A DNA stretch of 64,000 bases from Virgisporangium ochraceum (GCF_016863655.1 NZ_BOPH01000088.1:124001-188000); one strand, 5' to 3'; positions 8,436 to 16,573 are shown, counted from the first letter of the stretch. Program-made: numbers and translations. The notes: a model not told the origin generated them from the letters alone.

Positions 8436-8441
8436 TAGGAT
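8436..8441 (+). promoter_or_regulatory. -10 box for leaderless small gene
   Basis: TAGGAT ends 7 nt before GTG 8449 and decides this start over an upstream in-frame ATG at 8410. Confidence 0.5.
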
Positions 8442-8448
8442 CACGCGC

Positions 8449-8730
8449 GTGTTCATCGAGGTCATCGGACGTCGCCCTCTACCCGAATACTTCGACCGCG
8501 ATGACGTCGAGGACGCGCTCGCCGAGGCGCTCGGATCGGACGGCGCGGTGACCGGAGCCGGTACCGGAGAGACCGGATGGCATCTCGATGTCGAGATCGT
8601 CGTTGACGTGGCCGACTCCCGGCAGGTTCTACGGAGACTGGCGCTTGCGTTGGTCGAGCAGGACCTTGGATGGGTTGTGCTCCGTCCCGAGCAGGAACCC
8701 TCCGGCAGGCCGGCTCAAGAGATCGTCTGA
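8449..8730 (+). CDS. Small hypothetical protein (93 aa)
   Basis: I do not recognise the family. The protein is acidic, alternates predicted strands and helices (FIEVIGRRPL, a DVEDALAEAL helix, then HLDVEIVVDVAD, and a long helix with RRLALALVEQDLGW) and has no membrane or signal segment. This ferredoxin-like alternation and its position after a SUKH gene suggest another small immunity-type protein, as inference only. Both genes have the same TAGGAT-7/8-GTG promoter design, hinting at parallel regulation. Confidence 0.6.
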   Translation: MFIEVIGRRPLPEYFDRDDVEDALAEALGSDGAVTGAGTGETGWHLDVEIVVDVADSRQVLRRLALALVEQDLGWVVLRPEQEPSGRPAQEIV

Positions 8731-8749
8731 ACCTCGCTATTTGGCGCAC

Positions 8750-8790
8750 GGATCTAGCCGCGAGGAGCGCGTCGAGCTGATCTGCTGCTG
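8750..8790 (+). repeat. 28-bp palindromic intergenic repeat, copy 2
   Basis: GGATCTAGCCGCG-AGGAG-CGCG followed by CTGATCTGCTG; a partly degenerate unit of the repeat family. It lies in the 240-base interval 8731-8971, which otherwise shows no gene. Confidence 0.5.
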
Positions 8791-8971
8791 TAAATGCTTT
8801 GATCATCCGGTTGGTCGTCACGGTCGGTGCCGGTGGTCGGCCCGGCCGGTGTCTGGACTGCCGACGATCGTGTGCGGCCCCGCACTGTGTGGCTGGACGC
8901 TGCAATTGCTGGTGGATGCGGGAGTGCGTCCGTTCTGCCGCGTGCTGTGATTCGCCGACGATGCTTGGCGT

Positions 8972-10131
8972 TCACCGGAGTTCGAGCTGGACGCCGTCGT
9001 CGGTGAGGTAGCGGACCAGGTCGCCGAAGGTGACAGCAGGCGTCCAGCTCGTCCGGTCATAGCCGGAGACCAGGTGGGTGCGCGCGACCTCACAATGGTG
9101 CCAGACCAGGCGAAAGCCGGGGGTCGCGCCGCCGTCGCCGGTGGCAGCATTTTCGTGCAGCCAGAACAGATCGCCGCCGAACCAGCCGCCGGGGCCGTTG
9201 ATTGCTTCGCCGATCGCGCAGAAGAAGGCGTCAAGGTCGGTGATGTAGCGCCCGTCCAGGTGGTAAACCGTGCCCGCCGGCTTGTCCGGCGCGTGGATCC
9301 GGTGGACGGCGGCGGCACGCACCCACAGGTAGCGGCCGCTGCGATCGAGCCCGGCCCACATGTTGGGCTCGGCGGGGCCGCCGGCGCGCCACATGTCCCA
9401 CAGGGTGCGGTCGTTGGCCGTCAGCGGCTCCGGGATGCACGCGTCCAGGGTGAGGTCGAGCAGGTCCTCACCGAGGGTGGACGGGCGGGTGGCCACGACG
9501 TGTCCGAACACGGGTTGTTCCCAGCCCAATTTGTGACCGTGCCGTCGACGCGCACGTGGGCCAGTTCCGCCTCGACCAGTCCGATGAGCCCGGGACGGCA
9601 GCCAAGCAACCTCAGCGGCGGACCCGGCGGCCAGCTGGCGGGCCGGTCGAGGAACAGACCCGCGACGTCCTGGCACTCGCCGGCCGGCGCCTCCTCGGGG
9701 TCAGACCCGTCCGCTGCCGACCATACGATCAGCCGGTAGCCGAACACGGCGGGCGCAACGGCGCCGCCCTGATTGTTGTCGCCCTCGCGGCGATGACCTT
9801 CGAGACCGATGTCGAACAGGCCGGACCCGTCCGCGGCGGGCCGATGTGCGACGACCCGCACGTCGAGTAGCTCCTCCATGGTATCGAAGCACCCTTTGCA
9901 CCCAGGCTCGCAGCTCTCGTTCACCGGCCGGCCGGGTACGTGCGCGCCCTCGACAATGAGGTTGCCGACCCAGGCCGGCCCGGTGCCGTCGATCGCGGCC
10001 AGCAGCGGTCCAGATGGTGCACAGTTGACCCGGGTGTAGCGCTCGTTTTGCGGCTCGGCCGGGAACACCCGATCGACGAAGATCCCATCGATGTCCATAC
10101 AGTCGGTGGCCGAACCAGACTCGTGGGACAC
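8972..10131 (-). pseudogene. Barstar-domain protein gene with one frameshift
   Basis: Two minus-strand frames join into one protein of about 385 aa. The first (10131 to about 9530) has a Cys-rich part (ESCEPGCKGCFD) and ends near RVDGTVTN. The second (about 9530 to 8972) starts at LGWEQPVFGHV and contains the barstar signature GRYITDLDAFFCAIGEAING then GGWFGGDLFWLHE. Barstar-like domains inhibit barnase-type RNases, so this was an immunity protein. The break lies around AAAT at 9527-9533, where one base gained or lost restores the frame. It is a recent lesion or a sequencing error, because both halves are otherwise intact. The start GTG 10131 is uncertain; ATG at the MDIDG position is an alternative. 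Confidence 0.75.
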
Positions 10132-10196
10132 GGCGAGCAGCTCTGATCACATGCTCACATCTGCCGCCGTCCGCGCGGTGATCGTGAGGTGTCGGC

Positions 10197-10385
10197 CTAT
10201 CGCTTGGCGGTCCGGTAGTGCCTCAACAGCGCGGTGATCCGCGCGTAGTCGCCAGCGCCGTTGAGTTCCGCGACGAGATCGTCGGGCTGGACCTCGTACT
10301 GCTCGCCCCACCACCGCCTCGCCTTGTTGTCCCACACTCGCCAGCCGCCCGGCACACCACGGGCGACATACCGACGCCGGCTCAA
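10197..10385 (-). CDS. Small basic hypothetical protein (62 aa)
   Basis: A 62-aa arginine- and tryptophan-rich protein (VPGGWRVWDNKARRWWGEQY) with a C-terminal helix. It looks like the small accessory proteins often found in actinobacterial plasmids and integrative elements, but I cannot name a family. The start is TTG at 10385. A weak 70-codon frame lies immediately upstream (10382-10594, overlapping by TTGA) and is not accepted as a gene. There is no toxin or mobilisation gene next to it. Confidence 0.5.
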   Translation of the reverse strand: MSRRRYVARGVPGGWRVWDNKARRWWGEQYEVQPDDLVAELNGAGDYARITALLRHYRTAKR

Positions 10386-10704
10386 CTGCGGACCCTGTTC
10401 AGCGGGTCATCAACTCCGCGGACGGCTGGCACGAACAGCATGGCAGCAGCGTCCTCCAGCGCAACGAGCGTGGCAACGCGGATTCTGCGACGCACCGCCA
10501 CCACTTTCCAGATCTGCCGCTTACTGTGCGTCACAGGGATGGGCAGGCCCGCCTCAGCTACTGTCGGGCCGGTAGTCACGGCGGATCGCAGCACCGCCGA
10601 TGAGGGCGCGTAGCAGATCCTCGGTGGTCGAACCGCGCACCTGGCCGGCGGACCTGCGGCGAGACCGTCGGCCGTGCATCTGTCCTGGCGTGAGGGGCCA
10701 GCCC
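10386..10704 (+). other. Gene-poor interval with one repeat element
   Basis: About 320 bases without a supported gene. It contains a short member of the palindromic repeat family (CCAGATCTGCCGCTTACTG at 10508-10526), related to the elements at 12328 and 25254. Nothing else is recognisable. Confidence 0.45.
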
Positions 10705-11169
10705 ATGAAGGATCCGCTTTACCGCCGGGTCAACACCCGGGCCAGAAACGTCCACCATCGCCACGGCGGGGACTACCGGCACCGGCGTAACACCAAGCGC
10801 GAACGCGGGTCGGACCAGACACGCGGTTCGATGGGCGGCCGGGTGCGCCGCGGTCTGGACTACACACCGCTGTTCCGGTTCCTACTGCACCGGGTCGGCG
10901 AGGACTGGGACCTGGTGTTCGGCGAGGCGGCGGCGCGGCTGGACACCCCTGAACCGATCTTCTGGATGGTCGCCCGGCAGGACCACGAACGGCAGGACTA
11001 CGTCCGAATCGGCGAGAGCACCTATTACAGCGGCCTCTACATCGACACGGACAACCGGCTGCGTCTGGTCAACCCAGACCTCGGCCCGCACAGCATGGAA
11101 CCAGGCTGCCCGTGCTGCACCTACACCTTCAACGGCATCCGACTGACCAAAACCTACCGGCCCGAATGA
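10705..11169 (+). CDS. Conserved actinobacterial protein of unknown function (154 aa)
   Basis: A 154-aa soluble protein with a very basic, histidine-rich N-terminus (YRRVNTRARNVHHRHGGDYR) followed by a core containing LDYTPLFRFLLHRVGEDWD, PEPIFWMVARQ and a terminal Cys pair in CPCCTYTFNG. Proteins with this layout recur in actinomycete accessory regions but have no assigned function to my knowledge. The His-rich start and CxCC motif suggest metal binding. The ATG at 10705 is selected because it opens the conserved MKDPLYRR sequence; an earlier in-frame start at 10600 would add unrelated residues. Confidence 0.7.
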   Translation: MKDPLYRRVNTRARNVHHRHGGDYRHRRNTKRERGSDQTRGSMGGRVRRGLDYTPLFRFLLHRVGEDWDLVFGEAAARLDTPEPIFWMVARQDHERQDYVRIGESTYYSGLYIDTDNRLRLVNPDLGPHSMEPGCPCCTYTFNGIRLTKTYRPE

Positions 11170-11241
11170 AATCGGGGGGCGACCGGAGTCTCCACGTTGA
11201 CGCGCATCGAGCGCGCTCATCCGCCGCGCTCCGCGCGCTAC

Positions 11242-11311
11242 GCGGACTTGCCGCGAGCAGCGCGGCCGTCCTGATCTGCCGCGAGGAGCGCGGCCGTGCT
11301 GATCTGCCGCT
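11242..11311 (+). repeat. 28-bp palindromic intergenic repeat, copy 3 (tandem)
   Basis: The best preserved example: GACTTGCCGCG-AGCAG-CGCGGCCGTCCT, then GATCTGCCGCG-AGGAG-CGCGGCCGTGCT, then a partial GATCTGCCGC. The arms GCCGCG/CGCGGC are conserved and the 5-base loop varies. It lies between the 3 prime ends of the genes at 10705 (plus) and 11380 (minus). Confidence 0.75.
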
Positions 11312-11379
11312 GGGGTTGCGGCGCGGAAACGCCTCTGGCCGATTTGCACGTTCTGGCGCGGCCGATAGCACGACAAACG

Positions 11380-12183
11380 TCAGGAGGCGGTGTCGGCCCA
11401 GCGCTGATCGGCCGTCCGCGGCGCTCCCACCCCCGCGTCCCGAAGGAACGTGTATGCCCGCGCAACCTCGTCCGGCACGTCCACGTGGGCAATGAATCCC
11501 CGCCCGGCCGGGCCGTAGCCGTTGACGTCGTCGGTGAGTCGGGGGATCTCGCCCATCAGCAGGGAGACGTACCGGTCCATCGGCCACATACCGTCGAGCG
11601 GGGTCCGGAAACCGAGGTGACCGTCGACGAGTTCGACGCGGGTCCGGTGCGCGGCGAAGTTGACGATCTGAGCGTCGGGGGCGTGGAGGCGGAATCCGGC
11701 GTCCATGCGCTGCTGCATCGACGCGTCCTGGATGAGCAGGATGCGTCGGGACGGGATGTCATGGGCTTCAAGCAGTTCCAGGGCGTTGCGGACGTTGCTG
11801 CCGCAGTTCGTCGATTCGTACTCCAGCAGGTCGGCGCGGACTGCGTACCGTTCGGTGATGTACCGGTCGAAGAGGGCGGCCTCGGTCTGGTCGGCTGTGT
11901 CGTCCCAGCCCATACGGTGGCGCATGGCTGCGCGCAGGATGTCGGTGGAATGGCCCTGACCCCCGACGATCATGAAGTGGGTTGCGAGGTCGTCGGCGAT
12001 GGCCCCGGCGAAGAGGTCGCCGCCGGCGAGGATGCTGCCACCGAAGAGAATCGCGACATCGACCCGTCCGCCCGCCGCCTCCTCGGCCACGGGGCGGCTC
12101 AATGTGGCGATGTCACGCCGCGCGCAGAACTCCACGAGGGTATTGAGGTGCGCGACGACGGAAGCTTCCACGTAGACGATCAT
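11380..12183 (-). CDS. YdcF/SanA-type DUF218 protein
   Basis: A 267-aa cytoplasmic protein of the DUF218 (ElyC/SanA/YdcF) superfamily. It has the AILFGGSILAGG nucleotide-like loop, an IVGGQGHS motif and a SRRILLIQDASMQQRM segment, the normal order for YdcF-type proteins. E. coli YdcF binds S-adenosylmethionine; enzymatic roles remain vague. The ATG at 12183 begins at the first strand. An in-frame ATG at 12207 would add eight residues (MPTRSPIA). It is not in an operon; the gene ends against repeat copy 3. Confidence 0.75.
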   Translation of the reverse strand: MIVYVEASVVAHLNTLVEFCARRDIATLSRPVAEEAAGGRVDVAILFGGSILAGGDLFAGAIADDLATHFMIVGGQGHSTDILRAAMRHRMGWDDTADQTEAALFDRYITERYAVRADLLEYESTNCGSNVRNALELLEAHDIPSRRILLIQDASMQQRMDAGFRLHAPDAQIVNFAAHRTRVELVDGHLGFRTPLDGMWPMDRYVSLLMGEIPRLTDDVNGYGPAGRGFIAHVDVPDEVARAYTFLRDAGVGAPRTADQRWADTAS

Positions 12184-12492
12184 GGCGATCGGACTCCGGG
12201 TCGGCAACGGTCAAGCCGCATTCGTCGGTCACACGGATCGAGGCGCGATTGCCCGAGGCGGCCCGATGGCGGCGCGTCGAGATCATCAACGCGCCCGGCG
12301 TAGCCGCTGTCGGCGCTTGATCACGTTTCCGGATCTGCCGCTGTCCGCTTGATAGGCGTTGACCGGCCGGCTACCGTTCCTCAGCGTTTGAGGCGGACCG
12401 GACGACCGCTTCGATGTGCGCCATCGGCCGATGGGTATGGCTTGCCGGCCCGACGCGCTTGGCCTGGCGGAACACGGGCCGGGTCCACGACC
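12184..12492 (+). other. Gene-poor interval with repeat copy 4
   Basis: About 310 bases between two minus-strand genes. At 12328-12352 it holds TCCGGATCTGCCGCTGTCCG, a half-unit of the palindromic repeat family. No coding sequence is supported. Confidence 0.45.
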
Positions 12493-13314
12493 CTAACCCG
12501 GCGGCGCGTATCCGGTCAGGAACGTGTCGATGGCCTTGCCGGCCTCGGTAGCGGCCTGGTCGGTTCCGCCGAGCAACGAGATGCCGTGGGCCCTGCCCGG
12601 CACGACGAGGAGCGTACGGCGGTCCGCGGGCGTGGCGTCGTGCAGCGTCCGGCCGTCGGTGACTGCGGTTCCGTCGTTTTGCGCCGCGATGTAGAGGGCC
12701 GGTGGGGTGAGCGTCCTCACCGCGGCCTCGGCGTCTTCGCCTCCGAAGACCCGGGGACCGGAGACGCTGATCACCCCGGCCACCGGCGGTGTGACCACCG
12801 AGGCGGCGACCAGGGCAGCCGTGCCGCCCCGCGACGTGCCGATGAGTGCGATCCGGCCGGCGCCGGCCTGCCGCAGGTACGCGACCGCGGCGGCCACATC
12901 GCCGGAATGGGTCGCGCCAGGTGCGGAGGTCGAAGCGCCCTCGCCGGCGAAGTCGAACGCGAGAACCCGGTACCCGCGGCCGGTGAGTACCGTGGCGTAG
13001 CCACCGAAGCTGCACGAGTCCATCCGACGCTGCGGCACCAGTACCACGGCGGCCGTTCCGGTACCGACCACGTAGCCGGCGAGCCGGGCGCCACCGGAGC
13101 CGGGGAAGGTGACCTGTTCGACTTCGGGCGGGGTGGTGCGGCACCGTGGGGCCGGGGCGGACGACGATCCGGCCGGAGTCGGGGGCGTCGAGGTCGGTTC
13201 GGCGGCATCACCCTGCCCGGCCTCGGTGCGGCCGTCACCGCAGCCGGCCGCCAGGAGCACAGCAACCAGTGCCAGCGTGCCCAACACTCCTCGGCGGGCA
13301 GGGGGCTTGATCAT
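12493..13314 (-). CDS. Alpha/beta hydrolase lipoprotein
   Basis: A 273-aa predicted lipoprotein. It has a signal peptide ending at lipobox LLAAGC (Cys about residue 25), a Ser/Pro-rich linker to about residue 58, and then an alpha/beta hydrolase domain of the dienelactone-hydrolase-like group. The nucleophile elbow is GTSRGG (Ser), the later acid lies in the AAQNDGTAV region and the His in VVPGRAHGISLL. It is anchored to the outer face of the membrane. The ATG at 13314 follows AGAGGA and overlaps the stop of the truncated nitrilase gene (ATGA at 13311-13314), so translation may be coupled. Substrate unknown. Confidence 0.85.
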   Translation of the reverse strand: MIKPPARRGVLGTLALVAVLLAAGCGDGRTEAGQGDAAEPTSTPPTPAGSSSAPAPRCRTTPPEVEQVTFPGSGGARLAGYVVGTGTAAVVLVPQRRMDSCSFGGYATVLTGRGYRVLAFDFAGEGASTSAPGATHSGDVAAAVAYLRQAGAGRIALIGTSRGGTAALVAASVVTPPVAGVISVSGPRVFGGEDAEAAVRTLTPPALYIAAQNDGTAVTDGRTLHDATPADRRTLLVVPGRAHGISLLGGTDQAATEAGKAIDTFLTGYAPPG

Positions 13315-13961
13315 GGCGTCCTCTCGCAATGCTCGTGACGTCTCGGTGAACAAGACTGACGAACATCGAAGACGGTTGCATCGCAGACCGTCAGGCCGTG
13401 CGGGGTAGCGAGCACGTCCTCCGGGCCGATCCTGCGGTGGAAGTCCGCCCGGACGCGGTCGCCCATGGTGTCGACGGCCCCGGCCCCGTCGTGGCGGGCG
13501 GCGACCGCGGCTGCGGCCTGGGGGAATTGGGTGTCGTAGCAGATGTTGATCCCGAACCGGACCTGGCCGAGGTCGAAGACCGGGTAGCTTTCTCCAGCGG
13601 CGAAGATCGACTCTCCGGCGGTCAGGAACGTCTTGCGGTAGCGGCCGATCACCTGTTGCCGTGCGATGACCAGCGCGGTGTTGAAGTAGGTGCCGCCTGA
13701 CCGCTCGATCATGCCGAGCACCAGCGTCTGCCGGATTCCGGCCAGCGCCGCCAGCACCCCGGCGAACTCCGCCGAGATGACATCGAAGGCCCAGGTACGG
13801 ATGTGCCGCTCGGTGATCAGGTAGCCCTGCAGGAAGCATTCGGGGAACAGCAGCAGGTCGACCTTCTCGGAGTCCGCCTGAGCGGCGAACTCACGAACGA
13901 TGCGCAACGCCCCGTCGATATCGCCGACAACCTCGGGCGTCTGACAGGCGCCAATCCGCAC
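13311..13961 (-). pseudogene. C-terminally truncated nitrilase-superfamily amidohydrolase
   Basis: A 216-aa frame starting like carbon-nitrogen hydrolases (RIGACQTPEVVGDIDGAL). All three catalytic residues are present: Glu in LLLFPECFL, Lys in RYRKTFL and Cys in GINICYDTQFP. After AAAAVAAR the family sequence stops, and about 50 unrelated residues follow to a stop that overlaps the next start. Normal members have about 260 aa with a further beta-sheet region needed for dimerisation. A deletion of the 3 prime part is inferred. GTG 13961 lies 6 nt after TACGGT (13968-13973, minus), a leaderless start. It may still make a protein of doubtful activity. Confidence 0.7.
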
Positions 13962-13967
13962 TACGCC

Positions 13968-13973
13968 ACCGTA
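13968..13973 (-). promoter_or_regulatory. -10 box for leaderless nitrilase-like gene
   Basis: Minus-strand TACGGT, then six bases, then GTG at 13961. It decides the start over upstream frames that lack family similarity. Confidence 0.5.
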
Positions 13974-14079
13974 ACCGCGCGGCAAAGGAACCGGAGCGCG
14001 ACCTGGCGTCCTGAAATGCCGCGATTGGCTCGGCCTTGTGGACGATTGGTGCACGCGCGAGCAGCGGTTCCACGCGCCG

Positions 14080-14379
14080 CTACCGAGTTGGCTTCGTCGT
14101 AGGGGTCCCGGCGTCACAGGGGCGGCAGACGGTCGTCGGGGTTAGGGAGGCGAAGTGCCCGGTCGAGCGGACGTGGAGGTAGTCGGACAGCTCGTCGGCG
14201 AGCATTCCGCGGTGGGTGTCGGCGAGGACGAGCTTGCGTTCGATGGTCAGCAGCAGCCGTCGCCACTGGCGGCGACCGTCGTCGGTGTCGACAAGGAACG
14301 GGGCCAGGCCCAGCGCGGTGGTGCGCCGCCCGAACTGGGCATAGAGCGTCTCGGCCGCCGACAGTCCTTCGCGGAGGAC
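14080..14379 (-). pseudogene. TniB-like transposition ATPase fragment
   Basis: The minus frame from 14379 reads a C-terminal AAA/TniB-type segment: EGLSAAETLYAQFGRRT, then WRRLLLTIERKLVLAD, then DELSDYLHVRSTGHFASL. This is the part just before the end of NTP-binding proteins of Tn7/Tn552-like transposons. The Walker motifs are absent, there is no start, and after FASL the sequence diverges until TAG at 14080. The upstream end is cut exactly where an unrelated plus-strand fragment begins (about 14387), so a rearrangement joined two broken genes. Confidence 0.6.
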
Positions 14380-14386
14380 GCCGCGG

Positions 14387-14815
14387 CTGCGTCAGGAGCT
14401 CGACGCGGCGCACGCGGCGTGGTGCGCGGACGAGCGGCTCGCGTACGTCGTCGGGCACACCGACTGGGACGGGCACCTGACCCCCTGCACTGACGTCGCC
14501 CACAATTGCAACAACGATGGCGGCGACCTGCGGTACCCGGTCGAGACGCCGCTCGAGGCGGTGCGCGACACGCTGGAGACGCACCGATGCTCCACATCCG
14601 CCGTGCTCATCGTCGACGTCGACGCCCGGCACGACTGCTACGACCGTGACGCCGACATCTGGCACCAGCTCTGGCACGACTCCGACGCGGTGCTCCGCTA
14701 CACCGCAGAGGCCCGTCGCCGGTGCGCCGACGGCGACCCGTCGGCCGCTCTGGTTCTCGGCCGCGACCTCGCCCGGGCCAGCGGCGGCGACCAGGAACGC
14801 GAACGCCTCGCCCAC
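14387..14815 (+). pseudogene. Fragment of an unknown Cys/His-rich protein
   Basis: An open plus-strand frame with clear protein character (RQELDAAHAAWCADERLAY, later CTDVAHNCNNDGGDLRYP, ADIWHQLWHD) but no start codon at its left end, where it meets the TniB fragment. It runs into the duplicated leader of the lectin genes on its right. Four cysteines and several histidines may mark a metal site. The family is not recognised. It is treated as a gene piece truncated on both sides. Confidence 0.45.
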
Positions 14816-14903
14816 AGGGCGCCGGCGTTTGGGTTCGTTTGTGTTCAGGAGTCGGTGGTGCCCGTTCCGGCATGATCGGGGCCCGACCACTGAAAGGAAA
14901 GAT

Positions 14904-15383
14904 GTGCGTAGAAGAGTTCTCGCCCGGGCCGCGACGGCCGTCATCGCGTTGGCGCTGGCCCCTTTGACGATCGTCGGACCGGCCAGCGCCGACCCGCCCG
15001 CGGAGAACGCCTGGCTGATGAACAGTTCCGGCACCCTGTTGTGCCTGGACGGCAGTGTCTCTCAGGGCGTTCGCATCAAAGCGTGCGACCGAGTGAGCCC
15101 TTACCAGCGGTGGTACCAGATCCGGATCACCGCCGAGAGGTTCGAACTCAGGAACGCCGGCAACTCCAGGGTCTGCCTGGACGGCAGCATCACCTCCGGT
15201 GCGCGGATGTTGCCGTGCAACGGCAACGGCTACCAGTTGTGGACAATCGAACAGCGGATCCGCCTGTCGAATGTGAGATACGGAACCGCCCGCTCTCTGG
15301 ACGGGAGCGTCAGCCAGGGCGTGCGGATGAACGCGACCGCTTCAGACAGCGTCTACCAGGCCTGGCAGTTCTACAAGCCCTGA
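14904..15383 (+). CDS. Small secreted ricin-type beta-trefoil protein A
   Basis: A 159-aa exported protein. The signal peptide runs from VRRRVLARAATAVIALALAP to GPASA. The mature part is a single beta-trefoil with three ricin-B repeats, each pairing a LDGS motif with a Q-x-W motif: CLDGSVSQGVR with YQRW, CLDGSITSGAR with YQLW, and SLDGSVSQGVR with YQAW. Such lectin domains bind sugars, usually as modules of glycosidases; here the trefoil is the whole protein. GTG 14904 follows AAAGGAAAG by a short spacer. It is followed by a near-copy (gene B). Confidence 0.82.
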   Translation: MRRRVLARAATAVIALALAPLTIVGPASADPPAENAWLMNSSGTLLCLDGSVSQGVRIKACDRVSPYQRWYQIRITAERFELRNAGNSRVCLDGSITSGARMLPCNGNGYQLWTIEQRIRLSNVRYGTARSLDGSVSQGVRMNATASDSVYQAWQFYKP

Positions 15384-15400
15384 CCCGCTTGCACAGTGAT

Positions 15401-15422
15401 CCGGTTACCGTCCGGTGACCGG
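15401..15422 (+). terminator. Hairpin after lectin gene A
   Basis: CCGGTTACC-GTCC-GGTGACCGG, a nine-base stem with one mismatch, 18 bases after the stop. The corresponding element after gene B has a longer perfect stem. No U-tract, as usual in high-GC DNA. Confidence 0.5.
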
Positions 15423-15553
15423 CCGCTGTGCCGTCGGTGACGACAACCCATCCACCGGCTCCGCGAGGCCGCCGGCGTTTGGGTTCGTTTGTATTCAGGA
15501 GTCGGTGGTGCCCGTTCCGCCATGATCGGGGCCCGACCACTGAAAGGAAAGAT

Positions 15554-16027
15554 GTGCGTAGAAGAGTTCTCGCCCGGGCCGTGACCGCCATCATCGCGCT
15601 GGTGCTGGCACCGTTGACGGTCGTCGAACCGGCCAGCGCCGCGGCGCCGGCGGGGTCCGCGTGGATGAGGAACGTCGCCGCCGCCGGGGTGTGCTTGGAC
15701 GGCAGCGTCTCTCAGGGCGTTCGCATGAAGAGTTGCGACCTCGAGAGCCGGTACCAGCGGTGGACCCAGGCCCCGGGCAGCGGCCAGACGTTCGAGATCC
15801 GGAGTGCCGCCTACTCCGGGTACTGCCTGGACGGCAGCATCACCTCCGGCGCGCGGTTGCTGCCGTGCAACGGAAACGACTACCAGCGGTGGACCATGGA
15901 GGCGCAACACCTGAAGAACGCCAAGTACTCCGGCTACTCTCTGGACGGCAGTGTCACCCGGGGCGTGCGGATGAACGAGACCGCTCAGAACAGCGGTTAC
16001 CAGGCCTGGCGGTTCGTGATTCCGTAA
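15554..16027 (+). CDS. Small secreted ricin-type beta-trefoil protein B
   Basis: A 157-aa paralogue of the protein at 14904-15383. The signal peptide is almost the same (VRRRVLARAVTAIIALVLAP). The mature trefoil again has three LDGS/Q-x-W repeats: CLDGSVSQGVR with YQRW, CLDGSITSGAR with YQRW, and SLDGSVTRGVR with YQAW. The residues between the repeats differ strongly from copy A, the usual pattern when the sugar-contacting loops diverge. It starts at GTG after AAAGGAAAG. It is probably secreted into the medium; no enzyme gene is linked. Confidence 0.82.
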   Translation: MRRRVLARAVTAIIALVLAPLTVVEPASAAAPAGSAWMRNVAAAGVCLDGSVSQGVRMKSCDLESRYQRWTQAPGSGQTFEIRSAAYSGYCLDGSITSGARLLPCNGNDYQRWTMEAQHLKNAKYSGYSLDGSVTRGVRMNETAQNSGYQAWRFVIP

Positions 16028-16040
16028 CCACGGCGGTCGA

Positions 16041-16074
16041 GCGGCCCGGGTCACCGTCCGGTGACCCGGGCCGC
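16041..16074 (+). terminator. Strong hairpin after lectin gene B
   Basis: GCGGCCCGGGTCACC-GTCC-GGTGACCCGGGCCGC, a perfect 15-base stem with a four-base loop, 14 bases after the stop. Very likely the transcription end of the lectin pair. Confidence 0.75.
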
Positions 16075-16330
16075 TGTGCCGTCATGACGTCCGGCCCGGC
16101 GGCTGTCGTCTCTTGACGGGTCGTGCCGCTCGCGCCATTTTCGACACGTTCCCCCGCGTGTGTTCGATCTGTGACACTGGGTGCTTGCTTTTTGACGTGC
16201 TGGCGGGGGCCCGATCTGCGCCGCCGGACCAGCATTTCGGTTGCCGGAGCGGCGTTTCCAGAGCCGGGGTCGCGGATTCTCGCCGCGCGTCCTCCGAAGC
16301 GTCGTTCGTCGTCAGGAGGGGTGTGTCATC

Positions 16331-16560
16331 ATGCGTTCCGGGTTCTCGGACCGAACCGACAACGAGGTCCTGCAAGAGGTTCTGAACAGGGCCAACGAAC
16401 TGCGTGCGCGGCACGGGTCGCCGGTCAGGGCACGCAGTGGTGGGAAACGTACATCGTGGCGAACTTTTCGCCGTCCGGGAACATGCAAGGCGAGTACGGG
16501 GGCGGACGTGGCGCCCGCGAGCTGACACCGACTCCTCCCGACGGGGCGCACCGGCTGTGA
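16331..16560 (+). pseudogene. CAP (SCP/PR-1) domain protein, internally deleted
   Basis: ATG 16331 follows GGAGG and opens MRSGFSDRTDNEVLQEVLNR then ANELRARHGSP, the first helix of a bacterial CAP domain. About 100 residues of core are missing. In the neighbouring frame the end of the same domain follows: QWWETYIVANFSPSGNMQGEY. The CAP cavity histidines and glutamates are lost. The two conserved ends are separated by only some 20 bases, so one internal deletion with frameshift explains it. The gene once encoded a secreted CAP protein; the signal peptide part is also gone. Confidence 0.75.
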
Positions 16561-16573
16561 CCGGTGCGCCCCG
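16542..16573 (+). terminator. Hairpin at the end of the CAP remnant
   Basis: CGGGGCGCACCGG-CTGTGA-CCGGTGCGCCCCG, a perfect 13-base stem. It probably served the former CAP gene. Confidence 0.65.

Larger units (their letters stand above)
14821..15443 (+). repeat. Tandem duplication unit A (lectin gene with flanks)
   Basis: Bases 14821-14940 recur nearly unchanged at 15471-15590, an offset of exactly 650. The unit includes the leader, ribosome site AAAGGAAAG, the lectin gene and a GGTGACC/GGCCGCTGTGCCGTC terminator region. Unit B is 15471-16090. Confidence 0.8.
15471..16090 (+). repeat. Tandem duplication unit B (lectin gene with flanks)
   Basis: The second copy of the 650-base unit. The leader and signal-peptide coding part are nearly identical to unit A, while the mature coding region and terminator have diverged. 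This suggests selection for different binding, or gene conversion of the 5 prime part. Confidence 0.8.

Noticed and set aside
10382..10594. 70-codon minus-strand frame before the 62-aa gene
   Set aside because: No ribosome site, no similarity, and it contains a copy of the intergenic repeat.
11242..11311. CRISPR-like tandem repeat
   Set aside because: Units follow each other directly without unique spacers, the arms are palindromic and no cas genes are near; an intergenic REP-like element fits better.
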